Origin: an uncultured Pseudomonadota bacterium | GTDB lineage: Bacteria > Pseudomonadota > Gammaproteobacteria > Steroidobacterales > Steroidobacteraceae | Direction: 5' to 3' | Assembly (NCBI GenBank): GCA_903832085.1 | Contig: CAIKZZ010000021.1 | Span: 1-64,000, forward strand | DNA: 64,000 nt | In this document: one piece after another, positions 9,773-18,484 of the stretch | How the letters are laid out: each line of letters starts with the position of its first letter | How positions within the stretch are numbered: the first letter of the stretch is position 1 | Notes under the pieces: generated by a model | Seen by the model: only the letters and a program-made list of their open reading frames with translations | Told to the model about the DNA's origin: nothing | Databases searched by the model: none | Program-made: the position numbers and the translations under genes

Positions 9773-10384
9773 TCAACCACCCCCATGATCAGAGCGTTCA
9801 ACCAGTGCACTCGCCGAGGCGTGATAGCGCCGCGCACACGCCGGGCACTGTACATCCACGACCTGAGCGGGTAACTCGTGCGCCACGGTCGTGCCACACC
9901 AGCACACCCAGCCACGCAGGCGAGCAGGATTACCCATCACTAAGCCATAGTCCGGCACATCGCGGGTCACGACAGCACCCGCACCGATCATGGCATAGCG
10001 ACCAAGGTGCGTACCGCACACAATTGTCGCGTTCGCGCCCACGGTACAGCCCTGACCAACCACCGTCGGTCGGTACTCGGCTTTGCGCTCAATAAACGCT
10101 CGCGGATTGATCACATTGGTAAAAACCATCGACGGACCCAGAAACACGTCGTCCTCAATGGTGACGCCACTATAGACCGACACATTGTTCTGAATCTTCA
10201 CACCACGCCCGATCACACAGTTGGGCGAGATCACAACGTTTTGACCAATGTTGCAATCCTCACCGACAATACTGTTGGACATCACGTGGGAGTAATGCCA
10301 AATTCGCGTTCCTTTACCAATGCGACACGGCGCATCAATCACTGCGGTCGAATGCGCAAAAAAGTCCGTATCCGGCATCAGCAT
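9773..10384 (-). CDS. wlbB: WlbB/WbpD-like sugar N-acetyltransferase with C-terminal zinc-ribbon-like tail
   Basis: A 203-residue left-handed beta-helix acyltransferase. Repeats IGKGTRIWHYSHVMSNSIVGEDCNIG... through IGAGAVVTRDVPDYGLVMGNPAR are very close to the WbpD/WlbB family, which acetylates the C3 amine of UDP-2-acetamido-3-amino glucuronate. After the usual end (NPARLRGW) there is a tail with CWCG and CPACARRYH, four cysteines spaced like a zinc ribbon. ATG at 10384 is chosen because AGGA sits 5 bases upstream; an ATG at 10378 is alternative. It lies directly below the exporter gene, with 11 bases between. Confidence 0.82.
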   Translation of the reverse strand: MLMPDTDFFAHSTAVIDAPCRIGKGTRIWHYSHVMSNSIVGEDCNIGQNVVISPNCVIGRGVKIQNNVSVYSGVTIEDDVFLGPSMVFTNVINPRAFIERKAEYRPTVVGQGCTVGANATIVCGTHLGRYAMIGAGAVVTRDVPDYGLVMGNPARLRGWVCWCGTTVAHELPAQVVDVQCPACARRYHASASALVERSDHGGG

Positions 10385-10395
10385 GCAGGTCCTAC

Positions 10396-13389
10396 TTACA
10401 ACGCGTGCAGCGCGGCCGCCGCAATCGCAATGTTGTACAGAATCGTGGTTACCGCCGTCCATGTCGGCAAAGACAAGGAACGCTCGGTATCCAGTGGCAC
10501 GACCACCGTATCGCCCGGACGAATCACATCGGCATCGCTGCGTGACCAGCGACTACCGCGACCGCTGATGACACTACCGTTCGCACGCACAATGTAAATG
10601 CGACTCTTGTCAGCCTTGCGCGTCATACCGCCGCTCATACGAATGTAATCATCACGACGCAAGTTCGGATCCCACAAGTGAGAAGTGCCACTTTGCACCT
10701 CACCCAATACCGTCACTTCTTGCATTGCCGTTGGTACCACCAGGCGATCGCCATCTTTTAACACAACGTCTTCGTGCGAGCCTGCACGCGATGCCATCAC
10801 TTCATTGATGTTAATCACCAAACGTCCAACAGGCTCCAGTGAGCGCAGCCCATCGAGTAGCGAGTTGCCTACCGTGAGCGCCTGCTGCGCGGACGCGGCA
10901 CCACCTGCACCGGGTCCGGTTGGCTGAGTGGCTTGTAGCGCAAGTGCGCCTAAATCCCCTTGCATGCGATCGGCAAGATCGGCGATTTGCTTCGCTTCCC
11001 GTTGTCGCAAGGTTTCGCGCGTAAAGACGCTACCCTCGGCAAAAGCGTACTGTGTCAAACCACCGGCCCGATTCAGCAAGGAACTCAGTGTTTCACCGCG
11101 ATGGATCGGATATTTACCCGGAAAGCGCACCTCGCCACCCAAGGTGACAAATTCCTGCTCGGACCACTCGGGTAGCGACTTGATCACCAAGTAATCAAAC
11201 GGTTTGACAGACACGTTTGACGCACTGTGTCCGGTGAGAATACTGGCAAGGTCGACCTGCACCGTACCGAGCTGCTGAAACTCCCCATTACCAATCTCAC
11301 TGCGTGTCAGTTCCGCGCTGCCCTTAAAGGCGCCTTCCGCAAGACCGCCACCAGCACGAATCATGTCGGCCACGGTCATGCCGGCTTCGTACGGATATTG
11401 CCCCGGCGCTTTAACGCGCCCCCCCACCGTAATCAGCTCACTCAATTCGCCATTGAGGCCCGCTTGCCGCCGCAGATCGTCCAAAATGGGCTTTAAGATC
11501 AGTTCGCGGCCACCTTCGAGGTTAAACACAATCAGTTGATCGCGTGGACTCAAAGGGATGTTGGCATCCGATGTCCGATCCGCCCACGCTTTTAACAAAT
11601 CAGCCGACACGGCCGAGACTTTGCGATCCGACGACTCGCGTCGAACCAATACATAGTGCAGATCCGCGTTTTGCTTTAAATGCTCAACGCTCGGAATCAC
11701 ATCAGCCACGCGCAGACCGCTATGCCACGCAACCGAGATGGGCATCTGCACGTGTCCGGTCAGCGTAATTGAGTTTGCAACCACCGCAGGCACACGCCGC
11801 AGTCGCAACAGGTCGCCCGTCTGTAGTTTTGTGGCCTTCCCCACCGCGGTGGTCAGATCAATATCCACCATAACCCGCTCGTGTGCTTCATTCACACGCT
11901 CGATAGTCACGTAACGCGGATCGGCACTCGGCGTGTAGCCGCCAGACAGCGCCACCATGTCAGCGGCTGTCGTGTCGCCTTTGAGCTCATAAATTGCCGG
12001 GCGGCGAATTTCACCGGTCACACCAACCGTGGGTCCCACTGGCGGAATGAACACCACATCACCCGAATTTAAGCGCAGATCATCACGCGCATCGCCTTTC
12101 AGCAATAGCTCGTATAGGTCCAGTTTCGCGATCGTGCTGCCATTGCGCTTCACCTGAATGTTGCGCATCGAACCAATCTCTTTCACGCCACCTGACGCGA
12201 ACAACACATTCGTGACCGTTGAGAGCCCACCGACCGTGAATGAGCCGGGTTGCTCAGAATCCCCTGCCACAAACACCGTGATCGAGCGCAACTCGCCCAT
12301 GCTCACGATCACTTTATTACCCGCTAAATCGCGAGCAATGCGTTGCTCAACCGCTTCACGCGCCTGCTGGAACGTCAGTCCACCCACAGCCACAGGCCCA
12401 ATATCAGGCACCATGATGCGTCCATCGCGACCGATCACCAACGCATATTCACCCGACTTACCGCCCACCAACTGCAGCTGCAAGGTATCACCGGGACCTA
12501 AGGTGTACTCCGGTGGCACAGGCACATCGCTAGCCTGTGTAAAGGTTCTTGGTGTGGTACTAAACATGTCATAACCGAAGGGTTTGAGCGCATCTTGACC
12601 TTGTGGGTCGAGCGGCAGCAGGGTCAATTTCACCTTCAGATCCTTCAATGACGGGTCGAGCAACAAGCGCGACGTCGCCTGATCTTCCGTCAAGCCAGAC
12701 AATAAAATATCTTCAATGCCCGGTAGATGCAGCTGTCCATCACTGTCCAATTTGTAAGGATTCGCAGCGAGCAAGGCCTGACGCACACCATCAAGAGCAT
12801 TGCGACGGTCCTCCGTGCGCAACATTTTTTTCTTCTTGCGCTCATCCATCGCCTCGCGCGCTAATCGCTCCTTCGCGGATTGTGGCAGTGTGGTTGCAGG
12901 TACCGGTGCTTGCGCCTGCGCCGCGGCTTGAACCTGTGCCTGCAGTTGTGCAGCAATCTGTTGCTCGGCGATCTTTTCAGGGCTGGCCGGCAACACGACA
13001 TCTTCATCAATCGCCAAAACGGCGACTTCCAAAATCACGATATCATTGGGCTTTAATCGGGCAAGGCCGTCGTCGGGTTGGTTACTGTCGCTAGACTTCG
13101 ACGTCGAGGTCGACGGAAAGTCCAGCTTGCGATCGGGCTTTAACTTGCGCCCGCCCGACCCTTTACCACCCAACAGCTGCTTCAAGATTGCCTGCTGTTG
13201 GTCGGGAGACATGTTCTTAAACATATCGAGCTGACTGGACGACATACCGCCCATCCCTCCCAGCGACGGCATGGATGTGGTGTCAGCAGCCGTCGCCCCT
13301 TGCAATAATGCAAGCCCCAGCACCAGTGCACGCAGCCACGAGCGAGGGTTGCATCCGGTCCGCGTGAGCGACATCAATGAGTTGAGCAT
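10396..13389 (-). CDS. large SLBB-domain polysaccharide export protein (Wza-like)
   Basis: A 997-residue exporter, much longer than Wza (about 380). A signal peptide (RALVLGLALLQGATA) is followed by a low-complexity/charged region. The Poly_export domain begins at YTLGPGDTLQLQLVGG. At least six SLBB-type repeats follow, each with a GxVxxPGxY-like turn (for example GRVKAPGQYPYEAG, GEVRFPGKYPIHRG) and ending in a GG pair. The C-terminus has a hydrophobic helix (TILYNIAIAAAALHA). It should form or line the outer-membrane exit of the polysaccharide. ATG at 13389 puts the signal sequence near the start; the frame is open to 13488. First gene of the operon. Confidence 0.87.
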   Translation of the reverse strand: MLNSLMSLTRTGCNPRSWLRALVLGLALLQGATAADTTSMPSLGGMGGMSSSQLDMFKNMSPDQQQAILKQLLGGKGSGGRKLKPDRKLDFPSTSTSKSSDSNQPDDGLARLKPNDIVILEVAVLAIDEDVVLPASPEKIAEQQIAAQLQAQVQAAAQAQAPVPATTLPQSAKERLAREAMDERKKKKMLRTEDRRNALDGVRQALLAANPYKLDSDGQLHLPGIEDILLSGLTEDQATSRLLLDPSLKDLKVKLTLLPLDPQGQDALKPFGYDMFSTTPRTFTQASDVPVPPEYTLGPGDTLQLQLVGGKSGEYALVIGRDGRIMVPDIGPVAVGGLTFQQAREAVEQRIARDLAGNKVIVSMGELRSITVFVAGDSEQPGSFTVGGLSTVTNVLFASGGVKEIGSMRNIQVKRNGSTIAKLDLYELLLKGDARDDLRLNSGDVVFIPPVGPTVGVTGEIRRPAIYELKGDTTAADMVALSGGYTPSADPRYVTIERVNEAHERVMVDIDLTTAVGKATKLQTGDLLRLRRVPAVVANSITLTGHVQMPISVAWHSGLRVADVIPSVEHLKQNADLHYVLVRRESSDRKVSAVSADLLKAWADRTSDANIPLSPRDQLIVFNLEGGRELILKPILDDLRRQAGLNGELSELITVGGRVKAPGQYPYEAGMTVADMIRAGGGLAEGAFKGSAELTRSEIGNGEFQQLGTVQVDLASILTGHSASNVSVKPFDYLVIKSLPEWSEQEFVTLGGEVRFPGKYPIHRGETLSSLLNRAGGLTQYAFAEGSVFTRETLRQREAKQIADLADRMQGDLGALALQATQPTGPGAGGAASAQQALTVGNSLLDGLRSLEPVGRLVININEVMASRAGSHEDVVLKDGDRLVVPTAMQEVTVLGEVQSGTSHLWDPNLRRDDYIRMSGGMTRKADKSRIYIVRANGSVISGRGSRWSRSDADVIRPGDTVVVPLDTERSLSLPTWTAVTTILYNIAIAAAALHAL

Positions 13390-13435
13390 GAGCAGTAATC
13401 TCTCGTGTAGGGGCAACAGTCGCCTCGGCAGCCAA

Positions 13436-13470
13436 CCACCACAATGCACCATAATGGTGCAAACTGGTGG
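13436..13470. promoter_or_regulatory. nested inverted repeat upstream of the exopolysaccharide operon
   Basis: An inner perfect palindrome TGCACCAT-A-ATGGTGCA (13445-13461) lies inside outer arms CCACCA (13436-13441) and TGGTGG (13465-13470). It is 47-81 bases upstream of the exporter start and in a 225-base gap between divergent genes. Such symmetry is typical of an operator for a dimeric regulator, but the regulator is not in the window. No clear -10/-35 could be assigned. Confidence 0.45.
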
Positions 13471-13614
13471 GCTTAACCGTCGAATCATACCCCGACTGTG
13501 GCATCGCTGGCTTCAATTCCACCGGCATCACGGCCGTTTCTCTAGCGTAAAGCCGCCGCACCGACGCGTCGCACGGGTACACTTTCGCCATCCATGGCTC
13601 GGCGGGACGCCTGC

Positions 13615-14565
13615 GTGACCAAAGAACTGTTTCAGCCCTTGTCGGGCAACACCATGCCGCGCTTTGGTGGCCCAGCCACCTTTATGCGCCTGCCGGCCTG
13701 CACTCTTGAAGATGATCTCGATGTCGCCTTTGTCGGGGTGCCCTTTGATATAGGGACTTCGAACCGCCCGGGCGCCCGCCTCGCACCGCGTCAGATTCGG
13801 GATGAATCGCGCATGCTCAGGCCCTACAACATGGCCACGCGCGCCGCACCTTTTGATGCGCTGCGCGTCGCTGACGTGGGTGATGTGCCGATAAATACAT
13901 TTAACTTATTGAAAAGTATCGATATTATAGACTCTTACTTCGAGGCGTTATTGGCGCGCAACACCCTCCCACTCACCATGGGGGGTGATCACACGATCGT
14001 GCTACCCATTTTGCGCGCCCTGTGCCGCCGCCACGGACCCGTGGGCGTGGTGCATGTGGATGCCCATGCAGACGTCAATGACACCATGTTTGGCGAGAAA
14101 ATTGCCCACGGCACCCCCTTTCGCCGGGCCGTTGAGGAGGGACTCATTAACCCGCACCGAGTCGCACAAATCGGTCTGCGCGGGACCGGTTACGCGGCGG
14201 ATGATTTTGATTGGCCACGCAACCAAGGATTTCGGGTCGTCCCGGCCGAGGAGTGTTGGTATCAGTCCTTGACCCCTCTGATGCACACCATCCGCACCCA
14301 GTTTGGGCCAGGTCCTGTGTATATCAGCATCGACATCGATGGCATCGACCCGGCCTATGCGCCAGGCACCGGCACGGTGGAAATTGGTGGCCTCACCGTA
14401 CCGCAGGTGCTCGAAATTATTCGGGGGTGTCACGGGATGCACATCGTGGGCGGTGATCTCGTCGAAGTCAGCCCACCCTATGACACCAGCGGCAACACCG
14501 CCTTACTCGCCGCGAGTTTACTGTTTGAAATGCTCTGTGTACTACCCGGCGTCCCACGCCGCTAG
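13615..14565 (+). CDS. gbuA: guanidinobutyrase/agmatinase family ureohydrolase
   Basis: A 316-residue ureohydrolase of the arginase superfamily that cleaves urea from a guanidino compound using two Mn ions. Metal-binding motifs are visible: GGDHT (about 123-127), DAHAD (about 149-153) and DIDGIDPAYAPGTG (from about 240). The N-terminus (QPLSGNTMPRFGG) and the end (EMLCVLPGVPRR) closely match what I recall of Pseudomonas GbuA, 4-guanidinobutyrase, rather than SpeB. GTG at 13615 is preferred because GGCGGGA lies 7 bases upstream and it matches the family start; an in-frame ATG at 13594 is alternative. It is followed after 9 bases by a DauA-like gene, suggesting joint arginine/guanidino catabolism. 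Confidence 0.85.
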   Translation: MTKELFQPLSGNTMPRFGGPATFMRLPACTLEDDLDVAFVGVPFDIGTSNRPGARLAPRQIRDESRMLRPYNMATRAAPFDALRVADVGDVPINTFNLLKSIDIIDSYFEALLARNTLPLTMGGDHTIVLPILRALCRRHGPVGVVHVDAHADVNDTMFGEKIAHGTPFRRAVEEGLINPHRVAQIGLRGTGYAADDFDWPRNQGFRVVPAEECWYQSLTPLMHTIRTQFGPGPVYISIDIDGIDPAYAPGTGTVEIGGLTVPQVLEIIRGCHGMHIVGGDLVEVSPPYDTSGNTALLAASLLFEMLCVLPGVPRR

Positions 14566-14574
14566 GCTCTCACA

Positions 14575-15696
14575 ATGACGTCAACGCAATGTGATGTGTG
14601 CATCGTGGGTGGCGGCATGGCCGGTGCCTCGGTGGCATGGCACTTAAGCGCGCATCGCCACGTCGTGCTGCTTGAGCGCGAATCCCACGTGGGCTATCAC
14701 AGCACCGGGCGCTCCGCAGCCTTGTATCACCCGCAATACGGCAGCCCCGTGATTCGTGCGCTGACCCATGCATCGAGTGGCTTTTTTCACGCGCCTCCCG
14801 ACGGATTTGGACGCATTTTAAGTCCCCGCGGCGCACTCGTGATTGGCCGCATCGGCAGTGAGGCGCTCTATGCGCGCTATGCCGCCACCGCCAAGGCCAG
14901 CGGCCAAACCATCACCGCACTCACACCTGCACAAACGCAATCCATAGTCCCCGTGCTGCGCCAAGAGACTCTCGCGTGGGGGCTTTATGATCCCAACGCG
15001 ATGGACATGGATGTGGAGGCGTTATTACAAGGCTACTTGCGCGGTGCACGCGGCAATGGCGCACAAGTCCATACCGGCCACGACATCACTGCAATCCGTC
15101 GCGACGGGGCTGATTGGCGTGTCACGGGGCCACAGATCGAGGTCTCAGCACCAATCATCGTCAATGCTGCCGGCGCTTGGGCCGATACGATTGCGCAACT
15201 CGCCGGCATCAAGCCCTTGCAACTGATCCCACACCGGCGCACCGCGTTCACCTTTGCACTACCGCACTTCAGTGACTGCCACACCTGGCCGATGGTGGCA
15301 GACGCCGCGGAGCAGTTTTATTTTAAACCCGATGCAGGCCAGTTACTGGGCTCCTTGTGCGAGGAAACTCCGCTCGCGCCGTGTGATGCCATGCCAGAGG
15401 ATCTTGATGTAGCGCTCGCGGTGGATCGGATCGAACAAGCGGTCAGCTTTACCATCCCACGCGTCACGCACAGCTGGGCGGGCCTGCGCACCTTTGGCCC
15501 GGATCGCAATCCGGTGTCGGGCTTTGAGCCCACGGCACCTGGCTTTTATTGGCACGCGGGACTTGGCGGCTATGGCATACAAACCGCTGCGGGCATCAGT
15601 GCGTATGCTGCGGCGCACATACTAAAGATCGAGCCACCAGCCGCACTCGCCGCCGCATCATTGCACACGGCTTTATCCCCGGCACGTTTGCGCTAA
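14575..15696 (+). CDS. FAD-dependent D-arginine dehydrogenase-like oxidoreductase (DAO family)
   Basis: A 373-residue flavoprotein. The dinucleotide motif CIVGGGMAGASVAWHLS sits at the N-terminus, and REs-HVGYHSTGRSAA contacts FAD. Segments LQGYLRG, VNAAGAWADTIA, DAGQLLGS and GGYGIQTAAG follow the order seen in Pseudomonas DauA, which oxidises D-arginine and other D-amino acids to 2-imino acids. It lies 9 bases after the guanidinobutyrase gene, so both are probably co-transcribed and handle arginine-derived compounds. Substrate specificity cannot be settled by sequence. A second member of the same family is at 28756-29895. Confidence 0.82.
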   Translation: MTSTQCDVCIVGGGMAGASVAWHLSAHRHVVLLERESHVGYHSTGRSAALYHPQYGSPVIRALTHASSGFFHAPPDGFGRILSPRGALVIGRIGSEALYARYAATAKASGQTITALTPAQTQSIVPVLRQETLAWGLYDPNAMDMDVEALLQGYLRGARGNGAQVHTGHDITAIRRDGADWRVTGPQIEVSAPIIVNAAGAWADTIAQLAGIKPLQLIPHRRTAFTFALPHFSDCHTWPMVADAAEQFYFKPDAGQLLGSLCEETPLAPCDAMPEDLDVALAVDRIEQAVSFTIPRVTHSWAGLRTFGPDRNPVSGFEPTAPGFYWHAGLGGYGIQTAAGISAYAAAHILKIEPPAALAAASLHTALSPARLR

Positions 15697-15711
15697 CACA
15701 AACGACTCCTG

Positions 15712-16983
15712 TTAGCCGTTCGGCAACAACTGATGCAAGATCGCGATGATGGCATCCACCTCGCCAAGCGTGTTGTAGTGGGCAAACCCGATGCGCACGA
15801 CCCCTGTCTCGCGCACTCCTAAGACACCAGCAATTTCATAGGCATAAAACGAGCCGCTCCACACAAAGATGTTGTGTGCCGCAAAATGCTGAGCTACCTC
15901 CACCGCCGCAAGCCCGCCGACTTGCATACTGAACGTGGGCACACGTCCGGCAACCGCTAAAGGATCACTGATGCCAAAGAGTTTGATGGACGGCAATGCC
16001 GCGAGTGCCGTCAAAAACCGCACCGACAACGCGGTTTCGTGCGCGATTGCCGCTGTATACCCACATGCGAGCCTCTGACGCAGCGAGTCTTGCGCCAGCG
16101 CACCACCAAATCGCTCCCCTAACCACGCCATGTGTTCGATCGCACCCACCGTGCCCAGCTGCGCCTCAAACGAGGGCGTACCGGGCGAGTGCTTATAAGG
16201 CATCGTATTCGCGCAGGGCCTTACTTTCAGTGGCGTGAGACGATCCGCCAGTTCACGGCGTATGAATGCCAATCCCGCGTGGGGCCCAAAATATTTATAC
16301 GGGGAGGTCCATAAGATATCGCAGCCAATCGCTTCGACATCCATCAGAAAGTGCGGGGAGGATTGCACAGCATCCACTACTGTCACGGCGCCCACCGCTT
16401 TTGCAGCAGCGACGATGCGTGCGACATCGTTAATGGTGCCTAAAAAATTACTGGCATGATTGCAGCTTACCAAGCGCGTCCGCGGTGTAATTAAAGAGCT
16501 CAGCGTGTCATAGCGGTACTGGTAGGTTTGACTGTCAAAGTCCAGCCAACGCACGGTCACGCCACGCTCTTCGGCCGCGATCAACCACGGCGCAACATTC
16601 GCATCGTGATCCATGCGCGAGACAAGGATTTCATCGCCCGCCTGCCACTCCCGCGCAAGCATGCGCGAAAAATGAAACGCCAAGGTCGTGGTATTTAAGC
16701 CATACACCACTTCGTGGGAGGACTTGGCTCCCAAGAAAGTCGCGCCCACCGCGTGCGCGTGCTGCAACTTCTCGTCGGTCAGCTGCGAGGTCCGAAACTG
16801 ACCGCCGTCATTCGCACAGTGTTCGATGAGTGACTCGCGCATCCGCTCGAGCACCCGTCCTGCGACCTGCGTCCCGCCGGGCGCATCCGCATACAGACGC
16901 ACGACACCATGATCACGCTGCGCAAGGGCCGGAAATGCACCCCGTACTTCCACCTCATCCCACACATTTTCGCGCGTTGCCAT
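15712..16983 (-). CDS. class V aminotransferase / cysteine desulfurase-like PLP enzyme
   Basis: A 423-residue fold-type I PLP enzyme. The Schiff-base lysine is Lys230 in TSPYKYFGPHAG. DAVQSSPH carries the PLP-binding Asp/His region. The sequence fits the cysteine-desulfurase-like SufS-related subfamily (VARVS-type, about 400-425 residues), with an N-terminal R-AFPAL motif and ADAPGGTQ. The catalytic Cys loop of true SufS is not obvious, so activity on cysteine is doubtful. ATG at 16983 is supported by AGGAGG 6 bases upstream. The gene is convergent with the preceding flavoenzyme and divergent from the amidohydrolase; it probably has its own promoter in 16984-17083. Confidence 0.8.
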   Translation of the reverse strand: MATRENVWDEVEVRGAFPALAQRDHGVVRLYADAPGGTQVAGRVLERMRESLIEHCANDGGQFRTSQLTDEKLQHAHAVGATFLGAKSSHEVVYGLNTTTLAFHFSRMLAREWQAGDEILVSRMDHDANVAPWLIAAEERGVTVRWLDFDSQTYQYRYDTLSSLITPRTRLVSCNHASNFLGTINDVARIVAAAKAVGAVTVVDAVQSSPHFLMDVEAIGCDILWTSPYKYFGPHAGLAFIRRELADRLTPLKVRPCANTMPYKHSPGTPSFEAQLGTVGAIEHMAWLGERFGGALAQDSLRQRLACGYTAAIAHETALSVRFLTALAALPSIKLFGISDPLAVAGRVPTFSMQVGGLAAVEVAQHFAAHNIFVWSGSFYAYEIAGVLGVRETGVVRIGFAHYNTLGEVDAIIAILHQLLPNG

Positions 16984-17083
16984 TTCAGCCTCCTCTCAGT
17001 ACTGCCATAATCCATCACTTACCTGTGTAATGCCAGTACAGTGCCGTTGTACGCTCGGCGTTCATGACATCCCGGGAGCTGCT

Positions 17084-18442
17084 ATGCCATCTGTGACCAC
17101 ACCGTCTCAACCACGCCGCTTATCAACCAGGCTAAACCTCCTTGCGCGTCACGTGGCGTGCATCGCGCTCGCACTGTGTCCCCTCGGTACCGCACATGCC
17201 GTGGAGCGCATCGTGCAGGCGGGGACACTCATTGATGGAGTGGGAGGAGCCGCCCGTCAAAAAGTCTCTATCATTATTAAAGATGAGCGCATTGTGGCGA
17301 TCGAGCCGGGGTTTGTGACCCACTCAGGCGCTGACATCATTGACCTGAAAAATGCCACCGTCCTGCCAGGCTTTATTGATTGCCATGTGCATATCGCGGG
17401 CAAACTGCCGAGTCGGACCAATGCGACTGAGGAACGCTTCACACACTCGGATCTGGATCGGGCTTTTGATGCCACGGTGTTTATGCGCGAGATGTTGCAG
17501 CAAGGATTCACAAGCGCCCGCGATGTCGGCGGCGGTGATGACACCGTTGCGGTGCGCCGCGCCATTGATGCGGGCAAAATTGCCGGCCCCCGTCTGTGGG
17601 TATCACTCGAGCCCTTAGGTCCCACCGCGGGCCACGGCGATCCACTCAGCGGATTGGATAGCGCACTCTCGCATGCGGGCTGGGAGTATGGTCGAGTGGA
17701 TTCGGCCACCGAGGCGCGGCTGCGGGTGCGTGAACACAAGCGTCGTGGCGCCGATCTCATTAAACTCATGCCCTCAGGTGGCATTGCCTCCACAGGCGAT
17801 GATCCGCGTCAGCAACTGATGACAGAAGATGAAATGCGCGCGGCCATCGACACCGCGCACTCACTTGGCATGAAAGTCGCCGCTCACATTTACCCTGCCA
17901 TAGCCATTGAAAACGCGGTCCTTGCCGGCGTGGATTCTGTCGAGCACGGATCGTTCGCCACCGCCGATACCTTTGCGCTCATGAGGGACCACGGCACATA
18001 CCTCGTGCCCACATTGACAGTATTTGAAGTCTATTACGTGGCCGCCCGCGATCGCCCTGACTTGCTCGCACCAGGGACGGCCAAAAAAGAACTGGAAAAT
18101 GACTTGTTACCGAAGAAGAACCTACCGCTCGCCATAAAGTCCGGCGTCAAAATCGCCTACGGCACCGATATTGGTGAAGGCGATCACACGCAGGAGTTTC
18201 AGCTGCTAATCAACAACGGCATGAGCCCCGCCGATGCAATTGAAAGCGCCACCCACAACGCCGCAGATCTATTGGGAGCCGCTGATCGCGTGGGATCCGT
18301 GCAAGTGGGTCGCTATGCTGATATCGTGGCGGTCGCTGGAGACCCCTTAAAAGATCCAGCCGTACTTAGCCATGTCACCTTTGTCATGAAAGGTGGCGCC
18401 GTCTACCGCCGCGATGGCAAACCCACGCTGAGCGCACAGTAA
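17084..18442 (+). CDS. secreted metal-dependent amidohydrolase (Xaa-Pro/Xaa-Arg dipeptidase-like)
   Basis: A 452-residue amidohydrolase-superfamily enzyme with an N-terminal signal peptide (HVACIALALCPLGTAHA). Metal ligands: HVH at about 101-103, a KLMPSGG lysine segment, then HIY and VEHGS histidines and YGTDIGEGD aspartate. This arrangement resembles prolidase-like or imidazolonepropionase-like amidohydrolases (Amidohydro_1), some of which hydrolyse N-acyl or Xaa-Arg/Lys dipeptides. ATG at 17084 is chosen because GGGAG lies 6 bases upstream and because it places the signal peptide near the start. Export to the periplasm is predicted. Substrate unknown. Confidence 0.82.
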   Translation: MPSVTTPSQPRRLSTRLNLLARHVACIALALCPLGTAHAVERIVQAGTLIDGVGGAARQKVSIIIKDERIVAIEPGFVTHSGADIIDLKNATVLPGFIDCHVHIAGKLPSRTNATEERFTHSDLDRAFDATVFMREMLQQGFTSARDVGGGDDTVAVRRAIDAGKIAGPRLWVSLEPLGPTAGHGDPLSGLDSALSHAGWEYGRVDSATEARLRVREHKRRGADLIKLMPSGGIASTGDDPRQQLMTEDEMRAAIDTAHSLGMKVAAHIYPAIAIENAVLAGVDSVEHGSFATADTFALMRDHGTYLVPTLTVFEVYYVAARDRPDLLAPGTAKKELENDLLPKKNLPLAIKSGVKIAYGTDIGEGDHTQEFQLLINNGMSPADAIESATHNAADLLGAADRVGSVQVGRYADIVAVAGDPLKDPAVLSHVTFVMKGGAVYRRDGKPTLSAQ

Positions 18443-18452
18443 AGGAATCCCT

Positions 18453-18476
18453 CGACAGGCCTTAATCGGCCTGTCG
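18453..18476 (+). promoter_or_regulatory. stem-loop between amidohydrolase and ABC-F gene
   Basis: Perfect 9-base arms CGACAGGCC and GGCCTGTCG enclose a TTAATC loop, 10 bases after the amidohydrolase stop and 8 bases before the ATG of the ABC-F gene. Only two Ts follow the stem, so it is a weak candidate for an intrinsic terminator. A leader hairpin or attenuator for the ABC-F gene is possible, and no Shine-Dalgarno is seen between stem and start. Confidence 0.5.
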
Positions 18477-18484
18477 TTCCCCGC

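Noticed and set aside
13283-13591. 102-codon minus-strand frame overlapping the exporter start
   Set aside because: Overlaps the signal-peptide region of the exporter in another frame and has no family features.
18453-18476. Strong intrinsic terminator
   Set aside because: The stem is good but no T-run follows, so it is listed only as a stem-loop.
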